Shown one piece after another: positions 12,404 through 23,295 of a stretch of 64,000 nucleotides of DNA. The notes under the pieces were generated by a model. It searched no databases. It was not told where the DNA came from and was given only the letters and a program-made list of their open reading frames with translations. This DNA is from Lanius collurio (lineage: Eukaryota > Chordata > Aves > Passeriformes > Laniidae), in assembly GCA_020086605.1 (NCBI GenBank), contig JACBWW010000022.1:2122236-2186235 (forward strand), written 5' to 3'. Numbering within the stretch: position 1 is the first letter of the stretch; each line of letters starts with the position of its first letter. Made by a program: the position numbers and the translations under genes.

Positions 12404-15167
12404 TTGTGGAAGTGGCAGCTTTGACTGGCACCAGACTGCAATGGCCAAAACACTGCAGCAAGTTTCACAGAGCAGAATTCTGCCTGAACCAAGCCTTTTT
12501 AGCACAGTCCAGCTGTACAGACAGAGCAGTAAGCTCTATGGCTCTATATTCACTGGAGCCAGTAAATTCCGCTGTAAAGACTGCAGTGCTGCCTACGATA
12601 CTTTAGTGGAATTAACAGTGCACATGAATGAAACGGGACATTATCGAGATGACAACCATGAAACAGATAACAATAACCCCAAAAGATGGTCCAAACCTCG
12701 CAAACGTTCTTTGCTTGAAATGGAAGGGAAAGAAGATGCCCAGAAAGTGCTAAAGTGTATGTACTGTGGTCATTCATTTGAATCTCTTCAGGATTTGAGT
12801 GTTCATATGATCAAAACAAAACACTACCAAAAAGTGCCTCTGAAGGAACCTGTTACACCTGTAGCAGCAAAAATTATCCCAGCTACTAGAAAGAAAGCAT
12901 CACTGGAACTTGAACTTCCAAGTTCTCCAGACTCCACAGGTGGGACACCAAAAGCAACAATTTCAGATACTAATGATGCACTTCAAAAGAATTCCAATCC
13001 CTACATCACGCCAAATAACCGCTATGGTCACCAGAACGGTGCCAGCTACGCCTGGCACTTTGAGGCGAGGAAATCTCAGATTCTGAAGTGCATGGAGTGT
13101 GGAAGTTCACATGACACCCTGCAGGAGCTCACAGCTCACATGATGGTGACGGGACATTTTATTAAAGTCACTAACTCTGCCATGAAAAAAGGGAAACCAA
13201 TAATAGAAGCCCCAGCCACACCAACAATAACGTCCTTAGTAGATGAGAAGGTCCAGTCTGTGCCACTAGCTGCCACCACCTTTACATCTCCTTCCAACAC
13301 ACCTTCTAGTGTTTCCCCTAAATTAAATGTTGAGATTAAAAAAGAAGTAGATAAGGAAAGAGTCATTGCTGATGACAAAATGAAAGACAAAGAGAAGTCA
13401 AGTGAAGATGAGGAGAAGTATGATATCTCCTCAAAATATCATTACTTGACTGAAAATGACCTGGAAGAAAGTCCTAAGGGGGGATTAGATATATTGAAGT
13501 CTTTAGAAAACACGGTTACATCAGCTATAAACAAAGCCCAGAATGGCACACCAAGCTGGGGTGGCTACCCCAGCATTCACGCTGCCTACCAGCTGCCTAA
13601 TATGATGAAGCTGTCGTTGGGCTCATCTGGGAAGAGTACACCATTAAAACCTATGTTTGGAAACAATGAACTAGTATCACCAACTAAAAACCAGCCCTTG
13701 GTGTCTCCACCAAGCAGTCAGACCTCACCTGTGCCAAAAACAAACTTTCATGCCATGGAAGAATTGGTAAAGAAGGTCACTGAGAAGGTGGCTAAAGTGG
13801 AGGAGAAGATGAAAGAGCCTGAAGGAAAGCTCTCTCCACTGAAGCGTGCAACGCCTTCGCCGTGCAGCAGTGAAGTCAGTGAACCCCTTAAGATGGAGCC
13901 CTCCAATGATGGTGGCTTCAAAAGCCAGCAGAACAGCCCAGTTCCTCAGAGAGACAGCTGCAAGGATGGTCCAACTGTAGAACCTGTGGAAAATGGGAAG
14001 GAGCCTGTGAAGTCCATTGTAGGCTCTTTAAGTAGCAGCACAGCCATCATCACTGATCACCCTCCTGAACAGCCATTTGTAAATCCATTAAGTGCACTGC
14101 AATCTGTCATGAATATTCACCTCGGGAAGGCAGCAAAGCCATCTTTGCCCGCTCTGGATCCAATGAGCATGCTTTTTAAAATGAGCAACAGCTTGGCAGA
14201 AAAGGCTGCAGTGGCCACCCCACCTCTACAGTCCAAAAAATCAGACCACTTAGACCGTTATTTTTATCATGTCAACAATGACCAACCCATAGATTTGACG
14301 AAAGGCAAGAGTGACAAAAGCTGCTCTTTGGGTTCAGCGCTTTTGTCATCCACATCGACATCTTCTGCATCTTCTTCATCTACAGTGACAACAGCAAAGA
14401 CATCTGCAGTCGTGTCATTCATGTCAAACTCGCCGCTACGCGAGAATGCCTTGTCAGATATATCTGATATGCTGAAGAACCTGACAGAAAGTCACACATC
14501 AAAATCTTCCACACCTTCCAGCATATCTGAGAAATCTGACATTGATGGTACCACAATAGAGGAACCAGAAGAGAGTACACCAGCTCAGAAAAGGAAGGGA
14601 CGTCAGTCTAACTGGAACCCTCAGCACTTGCTCATATTGCAGGCCCAGTTTGCAGCCAGTTTACGGCAGACTTCAGAGGGGAAATACATCATGTCAGACT
14701 TGAGCCCTCAAGAAAGAATGCACATTTCCAGGTTTACGGGACTCTCAATGACCACAATTAGCCACTGGCTGGCCAATGTGAAATACCAGCTCCGAAGGAC
14801 GGGGGGAACTAAGTTCCTTAAAAATTTGGACACTGGGCACCCAGTGTTCTTTTGTAATGACTGTGCTTCACAGATCAGAACTCCTTCAACTTATATCAGT
14901 CATCTTGAATCGCATCTGGGTTTCAGGTTAAGAGACTTGTCCAAACTGTCCAGTGAACAGATTAACAATCAGATAGCACAAGCAAAGTCACCATCTGAAA
15001 AACTGGTGACGTCTTCTCCAGAGGAAGATATCGGAACTTCTTATCAGTGCAAACTTTGTAACAGGACTTTTGCAAGCAAGCATGCTGTTAAACTTCATCT
15101 TAGTAAAACACATGGGAAGTCACCAGAGGATCATCTTCTGTATGTTTCGGAGTTAGAGAAGCAGTAG
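11968..15167 (+). CDS. TSHZ3: TSHZ3, teashirt zinc finger homeobox 3 (exon 2, nearly whole protein)
   Basis: This exon encodes residues 14 to about 1079 of a nuclear transcriptional regulator, normally about 1081 residues in human. The exon starts at the acceptor, not at the GTG at 12003 where the open frame seems to begin; no ATG start belongs here. Visible parts (full-length numbering, assuming 13 upstream codons): acidic N-terminus; poly-Ser 149-159; atypical C2H2 fingers at C216/C219/H232/H238, C277/C280/H293/H299 and C388/C391/H404/H410; basic KRWSKPRKR 252-260; likely coiled coil about 608-635; PIDLT 787-791, a CtBP-type motif; divergent homeodomain about 889-959 with helix-3 core WLANVK; C-terminal fingers C976/C979/H992/H996 and C1041/C1044/H1057/H1062. 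The stop is TAG at 15165. Known family roles are repression with CtBP and histone deacetylases, ureter smooth-muscle differentiation, and development of respiratory and cortical neurons. The frame is intact. TSHZ1 and TSHZ2 are excluded by the much closer match to TSHZ3. Confidence 0.96.
12372..12404 (+). repeat. TSHZ3: AGC/AGT trinucleotide run encoding 11 serines
   Basis: Eleven consecutive serine codons are nine AGC and two AGT, including an uninterrupted run of six AGC. They are followed by Cys-Gly-Ser-Gly-Ser. Mammalian TSHZ3 has a serine run at the same place. Pure triplet runs tend to vary in length within species. Confidence 0.9.
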
Positions 15168-16766
15168 CATTTGCTTTTGATTAAAATAACTGTAATTTGC
15201 TTTGAGGAAAACTGTCAAAGACGCCTTAAAGCTACTGTTTAGTTCTTGGCACATGTTCTTATTTTAACTCCAGAGTCACTCTGGGCTGAACTGTTTTGTA
15301 TAACTGTACAGTGTTTAAATAGAGGTGCATAATCAGCTGTTGTTACTGGTAAAATATGAAGGTTAAAATGCAGTGGTAAGTGTTTGGAACTTTGTGTAAA
15401 TTGGATTTAGTTGCTGTGCATCCCTCTGATGCATCAAGCTGCATGCATTAACAGACAGTTTAATTAAGCATTTATAACTACTTCTGGTGCACTTTTTCAT
15501 GTGACCTAAGTGTGCTGGTATTTCTCACCCTATAATCTTTAGCCCTCTGAGTACTTTGAAGCACTTTTGCATTAATTTGGTAAAAATGTAAGGATATGTG
15601 TTTTTTTAGACCCTTACTAGCTTAGTTCTGATTACTAATATGAACCTCCATTTATGCAGAGGTGTCTCACACCTTGAAATTTAAAAATATAATTTTCACA
15701 TTGAAACATAGATGTATATATTGTATAGATTTCAAAATCTCTTATGGAAAATGTGATTGTGGTTAATGCCATTTTCTTTTTTTTTCAACATTTTTAGCAG
15801 CAGCGAGGTTTGTACCTGATAAGCCCCAGGTATAAACTGTACCTATATATAGTGTATATTTCTTTTTTTTTAGATCTAACAGTTTTTCCTTTAACAATCA
15901 AACATTGTAAATTATGTGATAAAAGATACCACAGATAGCATTTATAAAGTATTCAGAAACATTATTCTTAAAGCAAAGTATGTTTTGCTTTGTTTTGCTA
16001 TACAGTACATCTATATTAAGAGAGGTTCATGTTTAAATTATACATATTTATTAGTGTTGCTATCATTTGTTTGGGTTTTTTGTTGGTTTGTTTTTTTTTT
16101 TTTTTTTTTTTTTAACTGTCTGAAGAAACAGAAGCCACGGACTGCATTCCTGGCATGCATTCTAACTGTTTTGCACAACATGACTTTTAAAGGTATTTAT
16201 TAGTAAAAAAAAATAAAAATAAAATAAAAAGAGAAAATTCAAAATAAACTCAGTGCTCAAAGGGTTAAATCTATTTGAAAAACTTGTACTGTATTTCCTA
16301 AACATTGATAAAGCCTTTAAAATGTTTGTACTGTAATACTTTGCTTAAAAAGTTATGAGGCATTCTGTGATATAACCTCTTTTACTTATTTATAAGCGCT
16401 CTTGGTTGTTATTTCCTATTGTAGAATGCCTTTTTATTTCAATTGGTAACTTTCTGTTTTGTTCTGCCTAATTATTCTCCCAAGATTCCATACTGCAGCT
16501 TTATCTTTAGGCATATGAAAGGTAACCCGTGGTTACCAGCACACTAAGTGATTCTGTTCGTCTCCATTTTTGGCAGTTAATTTGCAGAAGTAACTGACAG
16601 CTGACACCATATGAGAATCTATGTATAAAATATTGGCATGTAAACAGCACAGACACTGTAATGCACTCTGTGCCCTGTTTTGTTGTTGACAATGAAGCAC
16701 CATTATATGACTCTTCATATAACCTTTTTTTCTACAGCAGCATTAAAATTGTCTTTTTGCTATAAT
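15168..16766 (+). other. TSHZ3: TSHZ3 3' untranslated region
   Basis: This AT-rich tract starts directly after the stop codon. It holds many ATTTA-type pentamers, a Pumilio-like TGTATATA at 15713-15720, and a 23-base T run at 16091-16113 followed by A-rich AAAAT repeats with several AATAAA hexamers (16212, 16223, 16243). Those A-rich hexamers may be alternative, earlier polyadenylation sites, but they lack an obvious GT-rich element right after. The 3' boundary is set by the signal at 16742. Frames inside it, such as 15916-16203, are low-complexity and not credible genes. Confidence 0.75.
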
Positions 16767-16780
16767 TTTGTGTTGCGTTC
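16742..16780 (+). terminator. TSHZ3: polyadenylation signal of TSHZ3
   Basis: ATTAAA at 16742-16747 is followed after about 20 bases by the GT-rich stretch TTTTGTGTTGCG (about 16766-16777), the usual arrangement for cleavage near 16762-16770. Further ATTAAA hexamers at 16818 and 16824 have a weaker downstream T/G element and could serve as a backup site. Confidence 0.6.
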
Positions 16781-19700
16781 ACAATTATGTCTGAAATGTG
16801 CTACGACTAACGAGCACATTAAAATTAAATTGTATGCTATCTGTTTATGACTGAAGCTTGAGTAGGTTTCTTCATCTGCCAGGTGCTGGCAGTCAAAAGC
16901 TGCACATAAATCACTGGAGTTTTAGTGAACTTTAGCATTTAAAGAGCAGGGTAGCACTTATTCAAAGGCTGCATTAACAGAGTTTTTTTCCCCCAGAAGA
17001 GATAAATGAGCGTTATAACTCCTTTTTAAGCATCAGGTAAGGCTGGCTGTGGAGAGGGGGTTTATCAGCAGTGCAAAGCAAATAAGTGTTTTGCTGTGAG
17101 TTCAGACCCAGGCAGGCACCGCTGCTCACCCGCCTTCCTTCTAAATGCCTTGAGGAGAGTCTGCACCCAAGGGTGTTCCACAGCTCAGAGAATCCCTTTC
17201 CACCTACCCAGCATTTCCAAATGACAGGAGAAGGAGCCTGAGACCGGTGACTTCAACTCTGTGGTTTTGAAGTGAGTCCTCTTCTGGCCCTACCTGCTGC
17301 TGGACAGCATTCCCAGCAGGTAGAGAGGGGGAGAGGAGGTGAACCAACACATGCCAAAGAAAAGCAAACAATCTGGAGCATTTATGTGATAATGACAGAC
17401 TTTTACTGGTGTTGACAGGTCATCCCATCAAAACCATTGAAAACAATTTGCATCCCCAAACACCCATGTTACTATGCATGTAAATAATGTCTTTTGCCAG
17501 TCAGGTGAACTCAGAGTCTGGAGATGGTTACATGGGAACCAAACCCACCATTGCAGCACTTCAGCATCCAGAGTGAGAAATACCATCTGAATGTCAAATT
17601 TTTCCTTTCTTTTTAAAAAAAAATCCACTGTCTTCCAGTAAGCAAGGAATTGAATCTTTGGTTCTTTTTGTCTTTCCGTCTTTCTTTCCATTTTTCTGTC
17701 TTTCTCTGTAACGTTACAGGCCAGTCCCATGTCTCAGTAATGTGTTGGAGTGTTCTGTTCTACAGCAAATGCTGCTAAGTGGACCAAGTGAATGGGACTA
17801 GGGCTTTGGGTTCTTTCCTCCTCTTTTGGCTCACACTTGTGTCTGATTTGAAGGTCATTTGTGTGTCAATGTTTATGGCCTCAGCTCCAATTCCAGCAAT
17901 AAAATCACAGTAGTTTTACTGGTTGACTGTACCATCCCAGGAGTCCCTCACTTAGTGAGCAAAGGGAACCTGGTTGGCTGAAGTCTTCCCTGGAGCCTCC
18001 TGGTGCCTGTCCACATTTTTTACAAATACATGATCTCAGTCTGAACCCAGCCAAACTTTTTACCTCTACAGCAGAGAATTCCTCTTTTGAAAATTATAAC
18101 AGCTTAAATATAGTATTTGGTTGCAAACCAGAAATTCACACATAAGCAGACTGGCAGATTATTGCATATATTGTCAATCAATGTATTTTTAAGATGCACC
18201 ATTGACTTATAATAGTAATGCTCAAAGCTCTGTACGCAGTCCTGTTATCTGGGACACGGGAGGGAGTAAAAGCAAGAGACTGCAGAGTCTGCAGTGTTCT
18301 TGCTACTTACTCTTAAAATACAGCCAGGGGATCTGATGCAGCCTCCCTGATCTGGTAAAAGTCACTTCCTGGACCTGACTTACCTGGGTCTGAAAGTCCA
18401 GTGAGGAGATTTACGAGGTACAAATTCAGGGAGTGACCAGATCTGCCAGTGTGCACCAGAAAAGACTTTTTAATATGCTTCTGAAAATATGCTTGAAGCT
18501 TTGCAAATGAATGGCTAGTCAGGATCTGAATATCCCAAATTTATTAAAATAAAGTTCAGCTTGCATTTCAGAACCTCCAGGACTGGCATACCAATGTGAT
18601 TTCACATTATAAAGAATTTAGAGAATCAATGAACTAGAATAATGTTCTTTTCATCCATACACTGGTATGTATATTGGCATGGTAACTATTAGTGCTAACC
18701 AAATCACCAACCTAGCTGTGTTAAGATTATTTTTTTTCCTATTAGAAAAACAGGAAGTTATAAATGCAGCATTTTAAAATAAGCATCCGACTTTTGCTTT
18801 GCATTTGCTATTTTATTTAGAAATATGCAGATTAAGTGCAAGAGAAAACAAAATGCCTCAAGAAAGAGGTTAAAAATGAAATTGTGATGGGTGAGAAGAG
18901 CTTTAAATCACAGGTGTATAAAGGTGACCCTGGTCTAACCCCACCCAAGTAGTGGCTTGTTGCAGCATACTGTATATCTTCCAGCCATCACATTTACGCA
19001 GTATCTTAAAATAACATTTGTGATAAATGTGCAATTTAACTAATTTATGGTGCTGTGATGTGCTCAGGGCTACATGCAAGATGAAAATCTTAAATGGAGC
19101 TTGAACAGCTCACTTCACAACAAGAAATCAATATGCCAGATCTTAGAGAGCTGTTCACTGGAGTCAACATTTAGCAAAAAAAAATTTAAAAAAATAAAAA
19201 AAAAAATCAGGGACTGTATCTTTAAGTTTTAGTGAGTAGGAAATCTGTAATTAACTGAAATATGACTTTTAAGCTAGCATAAGGAACTGTTTCTGAAACC
19301 AAAATCTTTCTAGAATCTTCATTATATTTTATTTTTGTATTAAAATGGAAAGTATATTGTTTTAATCCTGCAGGTGCTTTTGTGGTAACCACTTTGTGCA
19401 ATTTTTTATCCAAACCAAGGCAGATTAGTGTAATAATATGGGAATTATCTGTTGCATTTAAACATGGCTGTGTATTTTGCTATATAAGGCTAAACATGAT
19501 ATGATTCTGCATGTTATGACAGCAAAAAAATCTGGCTATACTTTGAGTTTTAAAAGTATACTGGCATGTATTGAATGGAAGAACCTTCTTTAATTTTGCA
19601 AGTTCTTATTTCAGCTGCAACAGAAAAAAAGGAACAGTGGTGCAAGTGGAACAGAGACAACTGGTAATAAAGCTAAATTTAATTAATAAATTTTGTATTT

Positions 19701-21889
19701 TAAAGTATGCCTCCAGAGAGCCTTATATATTTCCTAGAAAAGTATCAAATTATTATGACCACTGCTGCCTGCTTTGTTTGGGTAACTTTTTGTTACAAGA
19801 ATATGCTGGAGCTTTGCTAGGTGGTGTGTTACCCACACTGCTCCACAGAGCTGAAATACAGGGAATTGTCATAAAACTAGAATTTATCAAGGAAAGTAGG
19901 AAAAAAAATAATTTCAAGATTGCCAACTTTTTAAAAGTCACAATCATATTTCATGTGAGCTAAGGATGAAATAGCACTTAATACTTGATTGGATAGTTAC
20001 TGTTTTAGCATGGAAATACAATTGGGTAGCTCCCTTGAGTATCACTAGTAAATACATACAATCTCCAGGAAAAAAAAAACCAGTAAATTCTCTTCTCCTG
20101 GGACTCTGTACCAAGATGTGCCTTCCAGACCTTGCTTGACCTGCTGTAGGTAAATGAGAGAACAAGGAATAATTATGGAACTGCCATCTCTGAACAAGAA
20201 AGTGGCTCTGTTGGTCGGGGTGTGGTAACAGCGAATTTTGTTGAGTTTTCAGTAATTATCCTGTAATAATGAAAGGCTTGTATATGTTTAAGAGTATAAT
20301 ATTGCAGCCCTCATTGGAGAGTATTTGCATAAGAAGTCAATCTTTTACCAGTGAAGGAAGAAGGAATCAGGGTCATTTACAGAAGCGAGCAGAATTATGT
20401 ATTAACACATCATTATACATGTCTGAAAGCCTTGGGATAATCGCTGAGGTTACAATCTGTTTTCAGGCCTTGGTTTGGGGCAATAATTTTAACTAAATGT
20501 TCAGCATGAAAAAGATGACTAAGATTTACTAACACATAGCTTGTGCTGTGTTCATTATCTAGTATGTACACAAATACAGGAGTGGTGTTCCATAAATTCT
20601 TTTTTTTTACATGTAAAAGCAATCTTCCTTTATGTTTAATATCCAGCTTATGTGTGAGGGTAGCAGTTTGTTTGTTTGTTTTTCATCACTATATAACAAC
20701 ATATACGTGGGACACATTAACTTCCTCAGCAGCTGTTGCTTGGTTCACTTTGCCTTATTTATAGCTTGAAATGCACTTCTGGTTAAATAATCTTTTAAGA
20801 GAATTAAAATCAGATAGACTTTTTGGGATAGATGGGTATGTCCAGACCACTCATCAAGTTCATATATATAACCTTCCTTGAAATGAAAATACCCAACTGT
20901 AAATCATACTTCCATGGCTCTGTGCCTCTCTTTCACTGTGGGAGTGCTTAAAAAGGAAAATTAAAAATTACAACCCAAGGCAGCTATGCCAAAAAAAGGA
21001 ATTCTTGAGTAATAATATAACAGGACATTTTCTGTATATCATGCTTTTAAAATTCTTAGCCTATTTCAATCAATAAAAAAGGTTGTTTTAGAACAAGAAG
21101 AAAGGAGTTAAAAATGGCGAGGCCAGCCCCAGCCTCATTCCCTGGCCAGGGGCTGGGGTGGGTGGTGGAGCTCACAGCTGATAGTGATGTCCTAAAATGA
21201 TGCTGTGCCCCTACATCACCCACTGGCCTTTCCTGGAGTCACATTAGGGTGAAGATGAGCGTTCCTTCCCCCGCACTCTTAAATTTTGCCAGCACTGTAG
21301 TGGACTTTGTAACCAAATAGTGAGCTAATTTTCTGATGACTTACCTTGTGATGCCTGAGGTAAGGACTTTGGTCGCAAGGGAAATGAATTTCAAATGATT
21401 TGGCACTGTGGAAAAGCCTATATTAGACCTGTCAGCCCCATTCCACTCCCTGTGGAGAAGATAGTGTCCATCTTTTTTTTATTTTATTTTTAATACAAAA
21501 AATATAAATGGAGAGAGAGTAACTCTTAAACTTCAGTATGAATTAACAATGAAAAATACTTCTCTATTAAGCTTCAACATATCAAATTCATTCTAGCATG
21601 GTAAGAAACTGGGGACATGTTTATAGCCATCAGAGTTGTGAGTTAGTGACCTTTCTAGCCAAGTGAAATGAAATTACTTGAAAATGGAATTCTTTTTAAT
21701 TGGCACATTTGTAGGTGGAGGAGAAGGAAAAGGGTTTGCTAAAACGTGTGTGCAGTGCACAGCCCGGGAAGAACTGTAAAAAAAAGCCTGGAGCCTGTGC
21801 TCAGCTGTAAACCTGTGCAGAGAGGGAGAATGAGGTAGGTGTGTCAGGAAGCAGAGTCATATTCTTGGCTTTTTTTTCTCTAAACTGGA

Positions 21890-22210
21890 GGTACAGTCAC
21901 TGCAGTTACGCCTCAATGACCATGAAACCGAGTCGGCAGAAGCTGAAGGACTCCGCTCCTGAAAGCCTCATCAGGACTTGTCATCGCTCTAATGAATATC
22001 ATTTAAATTGCTTTGTATATTGGTGGAGTTTGGATGTCGATTTAATTTGTGCATGTGTTTGAGTTCTTCTGCTTGGCTAGGCTAACAGAGAGCAACAGCC
22101 TAATGAAAAGTGAGTTGGTGACAGCGTGATGAGCCCCAACCCAATCAAATGTGTTTGAAGGGCTGTTTTGACAGGGATCTCTTAAAAGTAGATCTAGAAA
22201 AGAGGAGTAG
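21890..22210. promoter_or_regulatory. candidate conserved noncoding element
   Basis: Between 21900 and 22045 there are six CpGs in DNA that is otherwise CpG-depleted. They are interleaved with homeodomain-like AT motifs (TAATGA, ATTTAAAT, GATTTAAT) and followed by TAATGA and CCAATCAAA motifs up to 22170. The texture resembles constrained developmental enhancers near transcription-factor genes. I cannot align it to other species here, so this is a suggestion only. Confidence 0.3.
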
Positions 22211-22549
22211 TGCTTCACTTCAGTACAATTGTTTCAGGCTAAGATTACTGCTTTTTGTACCTCTGAATGGCTGAACATTTTCTGTGTGCACTCTGGCTTG
22301 TGCTAAAACATGAATCCGTCACAGAGTTGTCTTTAGAGGAGGCCAGAAGAATGAGCTCCCCAATTAAATGTCTCTAGAAATTACTGGAGTTCAAAAAAAT
22401 GCTTTAAAATAAAGTCATTATTGGGGTACACAGGAAGCAAGAACAGGCTTCACCAGGGGTTACAGTGTCCATCTCCATCTCTGTGTTGCAGAAGGCAGGC
22501 TGGAAGAGCAGCAGCAGATTAACACTGGAGGGCAGGGGCCGGCCAGGCA

Positions 22550-22625
22550 GGGCCAGCCGTGGACTCCTCCGCATTAATTCCCATTTACTGTGCCGGGAAT
22601 TTGAGCGTACAATGTCGCAGAGCTG
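22550..22625. promoter_or_regulatory. second CpG-retaining candidate element
   Basis: Five CpGs in about 75 bp surround a CGCATTAATTCCC segment, which contains a homeodomain-type ATTAAT core, and a GCCGGGAATTTGAGCG segment. It lies about 500 bp from the element at 21.9 kb and could be part of the same constrained block. No transcript or frame supports coding here. Confidence 0.25.
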
Positions 22626-23265
22626 CAGGGAAGGGCAGAGCAGATGGAGAAATCCTGCAAAATGTATTGCAGTGCTCCCTGGGTACTGGGGAGAGACTGA
22701 GGACAAGAAAAACTGACCCACTGTTGTTCATCCTGGCTTTGGGGAGGGAGGTGGCTGGGACTGAGCAAGTCCTTCACTCCTGGGGACTGGCTAAGAAGAG
22801 AAGGCTCCCCAGAGGGCACAGCCTGGCTGATACAGGTCAGCCTTGCCCTCTGCACAGCAGGGAAGCCAAATCCTCCAGGTGGCTGGGACACTGTCCTCAC
22901 CACACATAAACCTGCCCGAGTTACCCTACCAGCAGCATGGACACAGTCTCACAGGGGGCGATTACTAGAAGTGGGTAAAATAGCCCCATCAGAACTATAA
23001 ATTGTACTAATTCTTCCAATCTCCAAGAAATTGTTCACTTTTTCCCTCTTACATATGTAATTGGAAGGTGAGGAAAAAAAGAGTCTTGATTTTTTTTGTA
23101 TTTGTCACCATTAAGATGAATCAATTTCCAAACCAAAGTTGCTGTCAAGAGGGGAAATAGAGACTGGCACTTCTCCATCTGGTCTGAAGGCAGCAGAGCA
23201 CCCCAACAGAGTCACCTGCACTTCAGAGTGTTTCAATACAGACCCTGGGATCCTAAGTGTTACCA

Positions 23266-23295
23266 CCCCCCCCCCCCCCCCCCCCCAAAAAAAAA
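23266..23295. repeat. homopolymer tract C21 then A9
   Basis: Twenty-one C in a row (23266-23286) are followed at once by nine A (23287-23295). The minus strand is T9G21, able to form G-quadruplex structures, and the plus strand could form an i-motif. Long C runs are rare in vertebrate DNA and their length is often misread by sequencers. Confidence 0.9.

Noticed and set aside
12013..13390. Small frames inside the TSHZ3 exon on both strands
   Set aside because: They are shadows of the real TSHZ3 frame and its AGC run.
19571..19963. 130-codon frame in AT-rich flank
   Set aside because: Protein composition is what AT-rich DNA gives by chance (F, K, N, I, L), with no motif.
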